A program made the translations under genes and the position numbers. A model generated the notes under the pieces. It saw only the letters and a program-made list of their open reading frames with translations. It was not told the DNA's origin and made no database searches. Of a stretch of DNA of 64,000 nucleotides, positions 1-11,712 are shown piece by piece. The stretch lies in the NCBI GenBank assembly GCA_036768485.1, contig JAVLUZ010000143.1:2537633-2601632 (forward strand), written 5' to 3'. Source of the stretch: Mermis nigrescens. Taxonomy: Eukaryota > Nematoda > Enoplea > Mermithida > Mermithidae. Position 1 is the stretch's first letter. The number at the start of each line of letters is the position of its first letter.

Positions 1-756
1 TCGTTTTCAGGCGTTCCTGACAATCCTCTACAACATAAAAACAAAAATAAAAAAATCGCCCCTCCGCTGAAGGATCCGGGCGATTTTGGTCAAAAATAAT
101 ACGTTTTTGTGTTTTCAAGCAATTTTGACCGAATTCGCCTGATAAATACTACTATTTTAGTATAATTCCATTTCACCCCATCCTGGCCTTCATAACCTTG
201 TGCAGCTATCCTAAGGGTGGGGTGTGTTAAAAACATCTCTAGGGTCAAACCTACCATCTTTCAAGTCTCTATTACTCGAGTGATACAAACTACGCTAGAA
301 GTAGGTTATTCACGATAAAATGAAAATAGCTCACAGAATCACATATCGAAAGGCTTTTTGGGTTTTCTGTAGGCCTGCTCGTGACAGCAGCTTCAGAATA
401 TCACGACTGAACATAAGGTTTGGTTGCGACCGAAGCAATAGATCAGACAAGTCTAATAAAAACCTAGAAAGAAAATACAGAAATAACGATGCATACGGCT
501 TTTTTCGCACCTGCATAAGTAGATTTAACATTGACATTTCGTTCACACATTAAGCAGCACCAGACAGGTGTGATGCACATATTAGTGCACATCAAATCGG
601 TCGCTCATAATCAGAGAAATCTGTTCTTTACATTCTAGTCCACCGTAGGACGACAGAAGAAACGGGATTTTCGAGCTACGTATATGCTTTTTCTGCGTAT
701 TTTAAAGAGAACTTCATCGCAAAGTAAGCATGTTTCTAACTTCAAAAATATAAGTA
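1..756. other. No gene recognised
   Basis: AT-rich sequence. The overlapping short open frames on both strands at 320-553 look like chance. I see no terminal repeats, RNA gene or protein homology. Confidence 0.5.
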
Positions 757-764
757 GCGTCGTC

Positions 765-992
765 CATACATGAAACGGCTCGGAAATTCGGATGGGGGTC
801 CCCGGCCATTTTTAGGAGAGGGGGTAAATGACCTCCATTTTTTGGCCAAAAACGGCCAAAAAACACATAAAAAGGCCAGAAAATTCGATTTCTTCCAAAA
901 ATCGGAGGGAAGAGTCTAAATTTCCTGACTTTGGCGGGTAGGGGGAGAGGGCCGCCTTTGAGTAGGAGCCCCATTCCCCTCTTAAATGTGAG
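765..992. mobile_element. hAT-like MITE, ACGGCTCG family
   Basis: Short non-coding element flanked by an 8-bp near-duplication (GCGTCGTC at 757-764, GTGTCGTC at 993-1000). Ends are CATACATGAAAC and, inverted, CTCACATTTAAG. Related sequence occurs at 50026-50200 and, inverted, at about 6320-6600. The interior has the TTTTTGGCCAAAAA-type stretches shared by those copies. The 8-bp TSD fits the hAT superfamily; no transposase is present. Confidence 0.6.
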
Positions 993-1080
993 GTGTCGTC
1001 CTACATCACACCTTACGAAACTTCCTGGCGGCAATACTTGCATAAATAAAGTTTCATGAGACATATTCTTAGGTCAGGAC

Positions 1081-1509
1081 GTATAGGTGCACAAAGTCAG
1101 ATTCGGCAGCAAGTGGGGGGGGTGAAATCCCAGAAATCCAAAACAGTTAATACAACGTTCACGATGGTTTGCTGTTTCAACGACCAAAATGGTCAAAATA
1201 GCCTATTTAAGGGTTTTTTCGTGGTAATATCGAATTTTAAAGGCATTTTTAGTCCATCTTGACCGCGTTATATCACTTTTAGCACTAAAAAATACAGAAA
1301 ATGATCAATTTTGGGCGCCTTTTCAAGTAGAAAGTACATTAAACTACTAAGCCGGCGCTTGCGCTGGAAACATTTTGACGTTTTTGCTGCTTTTGACCTC
1401 AAAAATGTGCAAAAAACGTTCCGTCAGCTCAAAATCGCCGGACAGTACTTGCCTGGCTGACCCCTCAGCGGATGGTAATACCCCCACAACCCCGTCTATG
1501 TGCATGTAT
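1081..1509. mobile_element. hAT-like MITE, GTGCAC family
   Basis: Flanked by an exact 8-bp direct repeat, GTCAGGAC (1073-1080 and 1510-1517). One end reads TATAGGTGCAC, the other GTGCATGTAT. Other members of the family lie at 20230-20628, 21363-21811, 27386-27700, 29383-29823, 32539-32982 and 55790-56125. They share the run 'aaaatgg(a/g)ctaaaaatg' and a purine-rich patch next to one end. Confidence 0.7.
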
Positions 1510-1517
1510 GTCAGGAC

Positions 1518-2149
1518 ATTAGTCATTTTTAAAGCGCTTAAATTAAATTTAAAAATTTTTCGAAGTCAACTTAACTTAACAGCAACAACAAAAACGTAAA
1601 CAACAACAACAATAATAATAATAATAACATCATTAAAAACAACAAAACAAGAGCAACAATAAATAAAAGGTATAAGAAAATTTCTCTGATTCATGTATAT
1701 AAATACATTTAGGCTAAGAGTGCAGAATATGGATTCCGTCACAAATTGTTAAAAATCAGTCTGAAAAGTTCGGATTTCTTGCATAACTTGCAGAAATCGT
1801 TAAAATATGACGCAGAAAAAGTTTCATAAAAATCCGTCTAATATTGAGGGAGCTATAGGGCTCTAAAGTTCACAATTTAACAATGCTCAAGAATAGGGAC
1901 TTTTGACATTGATTCTCTGAGTCGGTTTTTTCCTTAATTTTATATTTTGCTATCTTATTTTCCTTGCGACTTTTTATCATTGCATTTATATCAAATAAAG
2001 TATTAGTATTAGTATTAACATGAACACACGAATTAAAAATTTGAGGAACAAATTTTTCTAATCCCTGCAGCTTTAAAATATCGATTTATTGCGCCCCAAC
2101 GAATTATGAGCTGCGCTATTTATAAACACGAAAAACATAAAATCATTCT
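1518..2149. other. Intergenic, simple repeats
   Basis: Contains AAC/AAT trinucleotide runs (about 1580-1630) and otherwise AT-rich unique sequence. No gene seen. Confidence 0.4.
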
Positions 2150-3173
2150 TCGGAGTTTTTGAAGAATATATGTGAACCGATTTTGCGCCATTCCGGCAGA
2201 ACTGCCATACAATTGCGCAAAAACGATACTTTGTATCACTAAAAGACGCGGAAAAAAAAATAAACCAAATCCATACAAAAGTCACCGAGTTACGGTTCTT
2301 CAAACATCATACTTCGACATTTTCACCATTTTGAGCCACTTTAAGGAATTTTAGCAGTTTATCAAAGGTTTCCAATTTTTACTAATTAATATTTTCCTGC
2401 CATTTTCAAGGTCGCAGATTACAAAAAATTAAGTTATACTGCGTAAGAACCAAGATTAAAGAAAAAATTTTTTGTAATTTTTTGCCCAAATTTTCAAAAA
2501 ATTTTTTTAATTTCACTATTTTTAGCATTGTTTACATCCAGTTAAAGATTTCTACTTAAATACGATTCAAACAGCATTTTTGGATTATCTTAAAGTTCCA
2601 ACCATTTGAAGATTCAAACAGTGGAATGCAGAATAACATGTACCCAACTTAGGTCGACCTTAGCATCTATACATCGACCTGAGCATCTATACATCGACCT
2701 AAGCATCTATACGTTGACCTAAGCATCTATACCTCGTCCTAAGCGGGAGCGACCTCGACCTAAGCAGCCGAAAACACCTTCTCAGATAAACTAAGCCTAA
2801 GCCTAAGCGTCATTTAAGCATAAACTTGAATTTTCACATTATCTAGACAGAAAGAACATGCAAAAAATTGTTTTTTCAAATTTACAAATTTTCAAACAAA
2901 TTTTTTTCCGTAAAATAAGTTATTTTTTCGTAATCAGCGACCTCGAAAATGTCAGATACATATGTTTTCAGCCTAAATTCGGAACATTTTTGGTAAACTG
3001 TAAAATACCTCACTTTAATGTAGCTAAATCCTGAGTAACTCTATCTTCACCAATATTGGTCCGTTTTTCATTAAATTATTTTTTCCGCACTTTCTTTATG
3101 CATGTCCTCCTCATTTCAATCAATATCGTTCCTTTCCACGTACATCTGCAACTTTTCCGTTCACACCATATAG
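2150..3173 (+). repeat. Copy A of a 1-kb transposon-like repeat
   Basis: This segment is an inverted duplicate of 7090-8133. The copies match almost throughout, including an internal array of 20-bp units (2640-2760, core AGCATCTATAC) and three TTAGGC-type hexamers (2791-2808). The ends carry the inverted motif TATGGTGTGAAC, so it looks like a non-autonomous DNA transposon. Its right end is broken by the hAT element at 3174-4417; a few bases of copy A resume at 4426 (taaagtttagcc), as predicted from copy B. No coding capacity. Confidence 0.7.
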
Positions 3174-4417
3174 CACCGTTTTTCTTTTTCCACTTTTTGG
3201 TCTATTTGTCAACCAAAATTTTGGGAAATGGAAAAAATTTTGGGCTCGGTTGGCATTTGTGGAAAATTTTTGTAGTGTTAAAAATGCGTTTAAGAGAGTT
3301 AAAACTTCAAAAAATTTTCGGCGCTTCGCGCCGAATTGATTTAATTCTTACTTGTTAATAATCTTTAAGCCGCACTGCGTCAATCGCAACATTTTTATCG
3401 ACAATTTGATCTAGAATTTTACTACGATTGAAAATCCTTATCTTCTGCACGGATTCGGTTAGTTTTTGTAATGCAAAAATGCGCTTTAGAGAGGTGGAAC
3501 TACAAAACATTTTCGGCGCTTTGCGCCGAATTGAGTTAATTCTTACTTGTTATTAATGTTTAAGCCGCGCGGCGCCAATTGCAGCATTTTAATCAATATT
3601 CTGGTCCTAAAACTCCACTACGATTGAAAATCCTTACCTTCTGTACAGTTTTTGTAATGCAAAAATGATTTATGAATGAATGAATGGAATAATTTATTAC
3701 TGAAACGCGACAATTACGAAAGATGTAAAAGAGTAATAAAACGTACGGTCAAAAGAATAAAAGCGTAGAGCAAAAGGCGATGAGCGAGTCATGAAAATAA
3801 CGATTTAAGCCCGCCCTATAATAAATTTGGATAAGTCGACATCAATTAATCTAGATTTGAATATATTTAAGTTAGGGGAAGAGACTACAAAATCAGGTAG
3901 GTGATTCCAAACAGAGATATACTTATAGAAAAAGTCAAATTTTTGTAAATTAGAACGGACAAGAGAAACAACTAGCTGGAAACGATTTGTGCAGTGAGTA
4001 GTATTTTGACTAAGCACAAAAAAATCTGCCATGGAAAGGCAAGATTTTTGACCTCAAAATTTTCTGGCGCTTCGCGCCATTTGATAAATTATAGTTCTAA
4101 TGGTCAAAAACGACTTCAGAATTGGCTAAAATGCTTTACTGAAGGGAGGAAATTCAAGTTTCAGCATAAATAACGTATACTGATCGTGATATTTATTGTA
4201 GAGCGCGAAATTTTTATTCAAAAAGTGCATCAAACACCGCTATTCCATGTGTACATAAAATTTTCTACTTAAAAAACACTGATTTTTCAATACAGGAGCT
4301 CTATTTCTAACGTTTTTAGACCTCCAAAAAAACGTGGAAAAAGGTCGCAAAAATTGGAAAAAATTTTGGGTTTGGTCTATAATGTCAACCAAATCACTGG
4401 GAATAAAAAAAACGGTG
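3174..4417. mobile_element. Non-autonomous hAT element, CACCG ends
   Basis: Starts CACCGTTTTT and ends AAAAACGGTG, flanked by a perfect 8-bp TSD CCATATAG (3166-3173 and 4418-4425). Terminal repeat and TSD size indicate hAT. It sits inside copy A of the 1-kb repeat. It carries three GGCGC-TTC-GCGCC-type hairpins (about 3319, 3511, 4068) and a 5'-truncated LINE (3668-4035). No hAT transposase is encoded. Confidence 0.8.
3668..4035 (-). pseudogene. 5'-truncated CR1-like LINE, end of ORF2
   Basis: The minus frame 3805-4032 matches the C-terminus of the LINE ORF2 at 8892-10553: a shared block with ..VWN.LPD.. then SPNLNIFKSRL.., ending in GRA (GRI in the longer copy). After the stop, a short 3' UTR ends in ATTCATTCATTCAT on the minus strand. 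Only the last 75 or so codons remain, typical of abortive target-primed reverse transcription. The same subfamily recurs at 35490-36085. Confidence 0.85.
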
Positions 4418-5377
4418 CCATATAGTAAAGTTTAGCCTCATTCTTCTTTCATTTTTTGACATTAAATTAAAAAATAAAAAAAATTTGCCGACTTTCAAAC
4501 CATAAAAAACAACAAAACCAAAAAAATAAAGCCGGCCAATCCTACACTGCACAGACAGGGCAGATATGTACTTAACACTAGTGATCGACCAGGCCGGCCC
4601 GGCCCGGCAATCCCCGGCCATTTTTGAGCATCCCGGCCCCGGCGGGGCAAGGTCTAAAAATGGCCGGGCCGGGGGAAAGTTTAGTGTAATTCTTATTTTG
4701 TACAGGCTGTGATACTGGCACTTATTTATCAATGAGCAAGTGTTAATTTTGCGAACTGTACTGATTAGACCATATGTATACTTACTTAGTCCTTGTTATA
4801 ACTTTGCTACTGTGTATAAATAAGCTTTTACTGAATAAATGTTCAGAAAAATCTGCATGTTCTCGATTCCTCCACTTAACTTATTCGAACTAAATGCTAC
4901 TTTAAACTCATTCATTCATGGCTATGGCTAGAAGATTTAGAGTTGACAAATGCGTTCTATTTCTAGTTGGAAATTGTACGTTTTCAACAAATTATTTTTA
5001 CAAAAAACACTTACATTCAATTGAATGAGAACCGCGTGCTTTAAAACGCGTTTCTTGTGTAATAGTTATTAGGACAGTGGTTAATTATAGGCGAATGTAA
5101 ACTACGCTGCAGAATTGCATCCGATCCGATAAACTAAATATATCACACATAGTTTCCTTAGGTCCAGAGTTGAGGGAGGGGTGAAATCCCAAATTGGAAG
5201 ACCAGAAAATTAAGTGGTGGACTATTATTAGCCGACTCTATTTTGTTGTACGAGCTTCTTGTGCTTGTACAAAGATCTCCGAAAAGGTATTTGTATGAGC
5301 TAATAAATTTTTGTAGCTATATTATATAAATATATTTTTAAACATACACATTTTCGCATACTATCAGTATGTGACAG

Positions 5378-6260
5378 TGTTTTTTGTGCAATGTACCTTT
5401 GTATTTACATGAACAAAGATGATACCCAAAAGTCTTTGTACATTTTGTACACACAAATTTTTGGTTACTATAATATGGTACAGTAGCGATTTTTGTGTGG
5501 TGAAACAGGGTCTTTTGACTTTTGACTTTTGATTGTATATTTTAGCCAATTTCTGGGCTTCTAACGCAAAAAATTACTAAAATTGTCTTAAAACGGCGCA
5601 AAGCGCCTAAAAATCTGACATTTTTCCTTTCTAAATACAAATTTTGCCATTTTAAAGATATATAGGACAGACAAGTTTTCATATCGGAGCGAAGCGCCGG
5701 AAATTTTTTGGAATTTTACACCTTTTTACAGTTTTTATATTCCCAAAAATCTTTGTACATGAATAAAGATAGTCCTGTGAAGTCTTTACATCGGGAAAAA
5801 TGTTTGGCAAATATAAAAAAACACTGTTTTGTACATGCAAATTTTTGTATACTTCAATATGGTACAGTAAGGATTTCAGTGTGGTAAAACATACTTTTTC
5901 GACCAGTACAGTGTATTTGGCTAATTTTTGGGTTTCTGAATATTTGAGATTTTTCCATTCTAAGCGCAGTGTTGCTTATTAGTTATTACAAGATTTAAAT
6001 CGCATATTACAATTTTTGTAATATTTCTGATTTTGTAGTACAAGTTGTTTTAGCTTTCTCAGTCGAGTTTTATGTGTGAAATCAATCAGAAGCTCATAAA
6101 AAGTTCGGCACTTCGCGTCGAACTAATATTATCAACTAAATTTAGGCCGAATTATCACATTTAGAAGCACGGTCTTCTTTGTATTCGGCGAAGATTTTGC
6201 TGATGTACAAAGACATTTCAGGACCGTCTTTGTACATGTACAAAGATTTTTGAAGAACAA
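5378..6260. mobile_element. CTTTGTACATGTACAAAG-type MITE fragments
   Basis: At least two degenerate, adjoining copies. One is bounded by CAGTGTTTTTT (about 5376) and AAAAAACACTG (about 5816). They share CTTTGTACA/TGTACAAAG blocks, 'aatatggtacagta' and GCGC hairpins with 31885-32240, 39950-40330, 59733-60472 and 62140-62225. TSDs could not be assigned here. Confidence 0.5.
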
Positions 6261-6892
6261 AAACTGTAAAAAGGTGTGGAATTCCCTATTGTAAATTCTA
6301 CTATTTTAAAGATTTTCAGGGGTAAGCGGCTGCAAAAATGGAGCCGCTTACCCCCTTCCCCTGAAAATGGCCGAGAAATATACATCTGATAGGGGGTTTG
6401 GGCCATCCCCCATCCACGCTTTGAAGCCCCGAACTTCCTTGGAATTCAGAAAATATTTGACCACCCTTCCCCATTTTTTGGCGAAAACCTATGCTTTTTT
6501 GGCTATTTTTATGTGTTTTTAACATTTTTGATCTAGTCGCTAACCCCCTCCTTCTAAACATGGCGAGGGACCCCTACCCTAGATTTCCAGCCGTTACATC
6601 TATACTGAGGAACCCTCATAAAATTTTAAGCGATTACATGCATGTTTTATAGTGATAGTTTATCTGTTCACTCTAGCTCACATTCTAAAATCATGTATCA
6701 CTTCGTGAAATTCTAATAGTTAGGTACACTTTTGCCATACTAAAAAATTAAGTTCAAAAAATTCAAAAGGTTTTCACCAAAAATCGTGTGACAGTGACTT
6801 GTGTCTTGGACCCTGAGGGGGTCCCTCCCCCTTATGGGAATGTGTGATGTCTCATTTATTACATCCAATACCTATTGCATCCAATTGCTACA

Positions 6893-6991
6893 GCAGCAGT
6901 AGCAGTAGCGAAGATTCAAATGATATAGAGTGTGCTGATAGCAGCGACATAGACTTTATTGATGATTCAGACAATAAAACACTGGACTAAA
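6893..6991 (+). CDS. Possible 3' exon, serine/acidic tail
   Basis: After a plausible acceptor (ccaattgctacag at about 6893), one frame reads six serines, EDSNDIECADSSDIDFID and a few more residues to a stop at 6989-6991. An AATAAA follows at about 7016. It lies inside the 3.7-kb hAT element, so it could be a remnant of an element gene rather than a host gene. No upstream exon was recognised. This is composition only; it may be chance. Confidence 0.2.
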
Positions 6992-7089
6992 TTTGTTTAT
7001 TGTGACATAAATAGTAATAAAACTTGATATGAAAAGGCGCACCTAACTTTGCGCTTGCCATTTACTTGAATGGAGCAATCGCTCATTAT

Positions 7090-8133
7090 TCCTTTTGGCT
7101 AAACTTTACTATATGGTGTGAACAGAAAACTTGCAGATGTACGTGGAAAGGAACGATATTGATTGAAATGACGAGGGCATGCATAAAGAAAGTGCGGAAA
7201 AAAATTTTATGAAAAACGGACCAATATTGGTGAAGATAGAGTTACTCAGATATAGCTACATTAAAGTGAGGTATTTTACAGTTTACCGAGAATGTTCCGA
7301 ATTCGGGCTGAAAACATTTGTATCTGACATTTTCAAGGTCGCTGATTACGAAAAACTAACTTTTATTTTACGGAAAAAATTTTTGTTTGAAAATTTTTAA
7401 ATTTGAAAAACAATTTTTTGCATGTTCTTTCTGCCTAGATAATGTGAAAGTTCAAGTTTCTGCTTAAATGACGCTTAGGCTTAGGCTTAGTTTATCTGAG
7501 AAGGTGTTTTCGGCTGCTTAGGTCGAGGTCGCTCCCGCTTAGGTCGAGGTATAGATGCTTAGGTCAACGTATAGATGCTAAGGTCGATGTATAGATGCTC
7601 AGGTCGATGTATAGATGCTTAGGTCGACCTAAGTTGGGTACATCTTATTCTGCATTCCACTGTTTGAATCTTCAAATGGTTGGAACTTCAAGATAATCCA
7701 AAAATGCTGTTTGAATCGTATTTAAGTATAAATCTTTAATTGGATGTAAACAATGCTAAAAATGGTGAAATTAAAAAAAATTTCTTGAAAATTTGGGCAA
7801 GAAATTACAAAAAATTTTTTCTTCTTCCATCTTGGTTTCCACGCAGTATAACTTAATTTTTTGTAATCTGCGACCTTGAAAATGGCAGGAAAATATCAAT
7901 TAGTGAAAATTGGAAACCTTTGATAAACTGCTAAAATTCCTTAAAGTGGCTCAAAATGGTGAATGTCGAAGTATGTTGTTTGAAGTAACGTAACTCTATG
8001 AGTTTTGTATGGATTTGGTTTATTATTTTTTTCCGCGTGTTTTAGTGACACAAAGTATCGTTTTTGCGCAATTGTATGGCAGTTCTGCTGGAATGGCGCA
8101 AACTCGGTTCACACCATATTCTTCAAAAACTCC
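7090..8133 (-). repeat. Copy B of the 1-kb repeat
   Basis: Inverted, nearly full-length partner of copy A (2150-3173). It contains a 20-bp tandem array (7540-7630) and a TTAGGC-like triplet at 7474-7490, and is bounded by TATGGTGTGAAC / GTTCACACCATA. It is intact where copy A is interrupted, and so shows the pre-insertion sequence of the CCATATAG site. The open frame at 7179-7400 is not conserved in copy A and is taken as chance. Confidence 0.75.
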
Positions 8134-8571
8134 TTTCTTTTTCTATGCCCACCCCAAGTATGTGTCATGCAATAATATTTTCCTTGTCTGACCCCGGCCA
8201 GCTCCGGCCCCGGCCCGGCAGCCGGGGATTTTTTCAGCCCCGGTACCGCCCCGGCCCCGGCCAAAAAAGTCGCACCGGTCGATCACTACTTAACACTTAC
8301 ATACGTACATAGACGGGCATCGACGTCCGACCGACGAGGGGCATCACAGTAAGAATCATAACTCCCTAACCGAAGTAAGTCGTAACTTTTTTCCACATTA
8401 GTTTGAGATGGCTCCTAACGCCGACTTCTAGAAACGTACTATTACCCACTCTTCGATTACGCGCTCAAATGCAAACAGGTATGCGGCATGATGCTATAAT
8501 ATGAGCTTTCTATATGCTTGAAGTATTTTTCTTAGGTATGCATTCTCATTTAAAAATCATGAATATGTAGA

Positions 8572-8632
8572 AGAAGAAAATTTATTCGGTGATAGTATAA
8601 AAAAACACATAAAAGGTAGGTAAAAATGCAAT
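8572..8632 (-). repeat. LINE 3'-end fragment
   Basis: On the minus strand this reads as a short LINE-like tail, CCGAATAAATTTTCTTCTTC, next to the tail of the full-length LINE. It resembles the tail of the 35490 copy, so it may be a second, almost fully truncated insertion. Confidence 0.35.
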
Positions 8633-8891
8633 GTCAAGAAAGAAAGAAAAGAAAGAAAGAAAGATTTATTCGGTCTACAAAATACACGTACAAATTTAAA
8701 ATATACGTACACATTACAATACAAATAATAAGGAAAAAGACAAATGTCATATAAATGCATAATTGAAATTCATGTACATATTGCAAACACACGTATTTAA
8801 TTGTAAAAAAACGAATAAAGTGATTAAAGAAAGTAGTGTAATGTAAATGTAAGACACGCGGGTACGTACAGGCAATGAATTATTACTGCGC

Positions 8892-10553
8892 TTAGATACG
8901 CCCCTTGAGAAAAATGGATAAATCAAATTGTTTCAATTTCATCGTAAAAATGTTCGAATTAGCTGAGCAGATGATATCATCAGGCAAATAATTCCAGACA
9001 GAAATCACACGATTGCAAAATTCAAATTTTCTAACATTTTTGTTTACACGGTTAACGTAAAGTTTGCAAGAATTTACAGCACGATTTGAGTTTACATTAA
9101 ATGTGAAGAAGTCTTCAACAGGTAACAAATTATCCTTGATTATAGAGCGTGTCATTGATAAATCACTTTGCATTCTACGTAATTCGAGTCTCTCCAAGCC
9201 CAATTCCTTTAATCGGGCATCGTAGGAGATAGTTTTATCAGAAAAAATTCGTTTGGTAAATTTTCTTTGGACATTTTCAACATTATTTATGTCACATAAC
9301 AGATAAGGATTCCAAACAGACGAACCATATTCCAAAATTGGTCGGACATAGGTTGTAAAGGCTTTTACTAACAAAGTTTTATCTCTTGAAACAAAACTCC
9401 GTAAAATCAAGTTTGCAATTCTCATGCCTTTTTTTACAATGTTTGTACAATGAGTTCTAGAAGATAAATCTTTACTTATTAAGACACCAAGATCCTTCAC
9501 CTCCGATATATCATGTGGGATTTCAAAATTATCTATACCGTAAGAGTGCTTGGGATTAGATTTTCCTAAATGCAAAACAAAACATTTGCTGAGTGAGATC
9601 TTAAGCTGCCAGATATCAGCCCACCTCTTAATATGCATTAGATCATTTTGCAAGTCCAAAAAATTGGAAGCTGAATTAGATATTTTAACATCATCAGCAA
9701 ATAGCGAAATTGAGCTGGTACTTTGAAAATCACATAAATCATTTATGAATAACAAAAAAAGGGTAGGGCCTAAAACGCTACCCTGTGGCACCCCACTGGA
9801 AACAGGGAGCGGTAGAGACAATGAATCTCCAACTTTAACCCTTTGGGATCTATTACTCAAAAAGCATTTTAACCAATTTAGGCAAAAACCACTTATGCCA
9901 TAGGCAGCTAATTTTATAAGCAGTTTTTCATGCGAAACTGTATCAAAAGCTTTACAAAAATCGATATAAACAATATCGATTGGGCAATTTTCATCAAGAT
10001 TTTTGGACCACTGATTTTTGCACTTTAAAAGTTGCAGTGTACAAGATTTATTTTTTCTAAATCCAAACTGATTTTCAGAAAGCAAATTATTTTCATTTAA
10101 ATGGGTAGTTAGGCTAATATTAATTATCGATTCCATGACCTTACACAGAACACAACAAAGGGACACGGGCCGATAGTTTTCTATGGATGATAAGTCACCT
10201 TTCTTAGGTATAGGCACAACAATAGCTTCCCTCCACAGGTCGGGGATGCACCCTGTCCTGTAAGAAACTTCAAAAATTGACATCAAAGGTCTAACAAGGA
10301 CTAATTTTAGCTTTTTCACAAAATATGCACACAGGCCATCAGGGCCAAGTGACAATGAAGGTTTTAGTCGATTTAGAGCATCCAAAATTGTAAATAAGTC
10401 AAATTTGCAAGAAACACTATGATTACGGTTAATTTTATCAGGAAATACAGGTAAAACATTATTGTCATTTACAAAATTGTTGGCAAAATTTGTATTAAAA
10501 GCATTTGCTTTGTCTAAATCATCCACAATAGTGATGCCGTTGCTTTTCAACAA
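8892..10553 (-). pseudogene. LINE ORF2, reverse transcriptase part
   Basis: 553 codons with the canonical RT blocks: NYRPVSL (template-binding region), QFGFRKNKS, YIDFCKAFDTVSH (block A), SGVPQGSVLGPTLFLLFIND (block B), FADDVKI (catalytic block C), LHLGKSN and DLGVLISKDL. A conserved C-terminal region ends in LKGRI. This is the longest open frame in the window. Upstream, ORF2 is out of frame: a one-base shift at about 10590-10600 separates it from the linker at 10586-10903. Confidence 0.9.
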
Positions 10554-10585
10554 TGGAATTTTCTTTTTATTATTTAATCGATCAT

Positions 10586-10903
10586 TTACAAAAGAGAAAA
10601 AGTTTTTAAATTATTCGACTTTAGTAACTTTCCTTCCTCATTTGCAAGATGTTCATTCATCAAAGTTTTTATATTTTTGGTCAATTTTTTACATTTCTCT
10701 AACGTTTTAGCATCCCTATTAATTTTGTATTTTTTCCAAAGTTTACGCTTTGTAGCCTGCATTTTTCGTACAGAATTTGGCAGAAGATTTCTGCGCATTT
10801 TCTTTTTCAGTGGAACGAATTCGGAAATAGCTGTGTTGAGAATGGACAAAAAAGCCTCGTAGAAATCATTAACACTTACACAAGACGAAAAAATTTTTCC
10901 CAT
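10586..10903 (-). pseudogene. LINE ORF2, linker between EN and RT
   Basis: A basic, lysine/arginine-rich segment (PLKKKMRRNLLPNSVRKM and following) of the sort that joins endonuclease and RT in CR1-like ORF2 proteins. It is separated from the endonuclease frame by a length change in a T run (about 10890) and from the RT frame by another one-base shift. Confidence 0.75.
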
Positions 10904-11685
10904 TCAACAGATGCCAAGAAAGCTTCAATTGCTTGATAATTTGCCTTTTTGAAATCAAGCGTTATTAGATTTTCATCCTCATTGCTATTAAATGGCAAAT
11001 TAAACGAAATTATTTCATGATCACTACTAGCAAAAGGTTCGTTAACAGAAACATTAAAAAGGAGTTCACGAGATGTACTCAAAATAAGATCTAAAATATT
11101 TAGATTTCGGTTTGGTTCGTTTGTCATTAAATTGAGACCTAGGTTTACAAAACATTCATAAAATATTTGTGTAACTGGGTTCCTGTATGCAGAATGAGAG
11201 GCAAAGTTTAGGTCAGGTAGGTTAAAATCGCCTAGTATTATGCATTTTTTCGTGTTTTCAATGTACTTTTCAAGAAAAAGACACAATTTTTGAGCATATT
11301 GAATATCATATTTTGGTGGCCTATAGCAAAGTATAAACCGCACATATTCATCATTGGAGTGAAGTTCACAAATAAGAGTTTCAGGGCAATCAAATGGTTC
11401 CTTGAGAGTAATATTACAAATTTTCAGTGCATTTTTATACAATATAGCTACCCCACCACCTCTATAATCCAGCCTGTCACATCTATAAATGGAATAAACA
11501 GAAGAAGTACAAAGAAGACCATCAGAAATTGATTCATTTAACCAAGATTCTGTTACAAAAATGATATCGTAGGTTTCAGAAATGAGTAAAGCATGAAGTT
11601 CAGGTAATTTGTTCACTAGACTTCTAGCATTAAATAAGGCACAATTCAGTACATTTTTATCATTTTCATCATTTTTTGAAGTCAA
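10876..11685 (-). pseudogene. LINE ORF2, APE-type endonuclease
   Basis: N-terminal ORF2 domain, about 265 codons. Visible motifs: NARSLVNK near the start, FVTESWLNE (catalytic Glu), YRGGGVAIL, CIILGDFNLPDL (Asp/Asn) and the terminal SSDHEIISF (Asp-His). It nicks target DNA to prime reverse transcription. The stop after RLV results from a frameshift, not from the normal end of the domain. Confidence 0.85.
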
Positions 11686-11712
11686 ATCGGGTTTAACAGG
11701 GGCGTTAACTCC

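Larger units (their letters stand above)
4579..8288. mobile_element. 3.7-kb hAT element, TAGTGATCGACC ends
   Basis: Left end TAGTGATCGACC and right end GGTCGATCACTA form a perfect 12-bp terminal inverted repeat, flanked by an exact 8-bp TSD CTTAACAC (4571-4578 and 8289-8296). Just inside both ends are GC-rich tracts of repeated CCGGCC/CCCCGG motifs (4590-4675 and 8190-8268), in an otherwise AT-rich element; hAT transposases usually bind such subterminal repeats. The interior holds other repeats (5378-6260, 6320-6600) and copy B of the 1-kb repeat (7090-8133). No transposase frame was found, but a possible acidic 3' exon lies at 6893-6991. Confidence 0.85.

Noticed and set aside
714..1064. 116-codon minus-strand frame
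   Set aside because: It runs across a MITE with an 8-bp TSD and has no domain or homology; composition follows the repeat.
4579..8288. Endogenous viral element within the hAT composite
   Set aside because: No viral protein motifs were seen; repeats and TSDs explain the structure.
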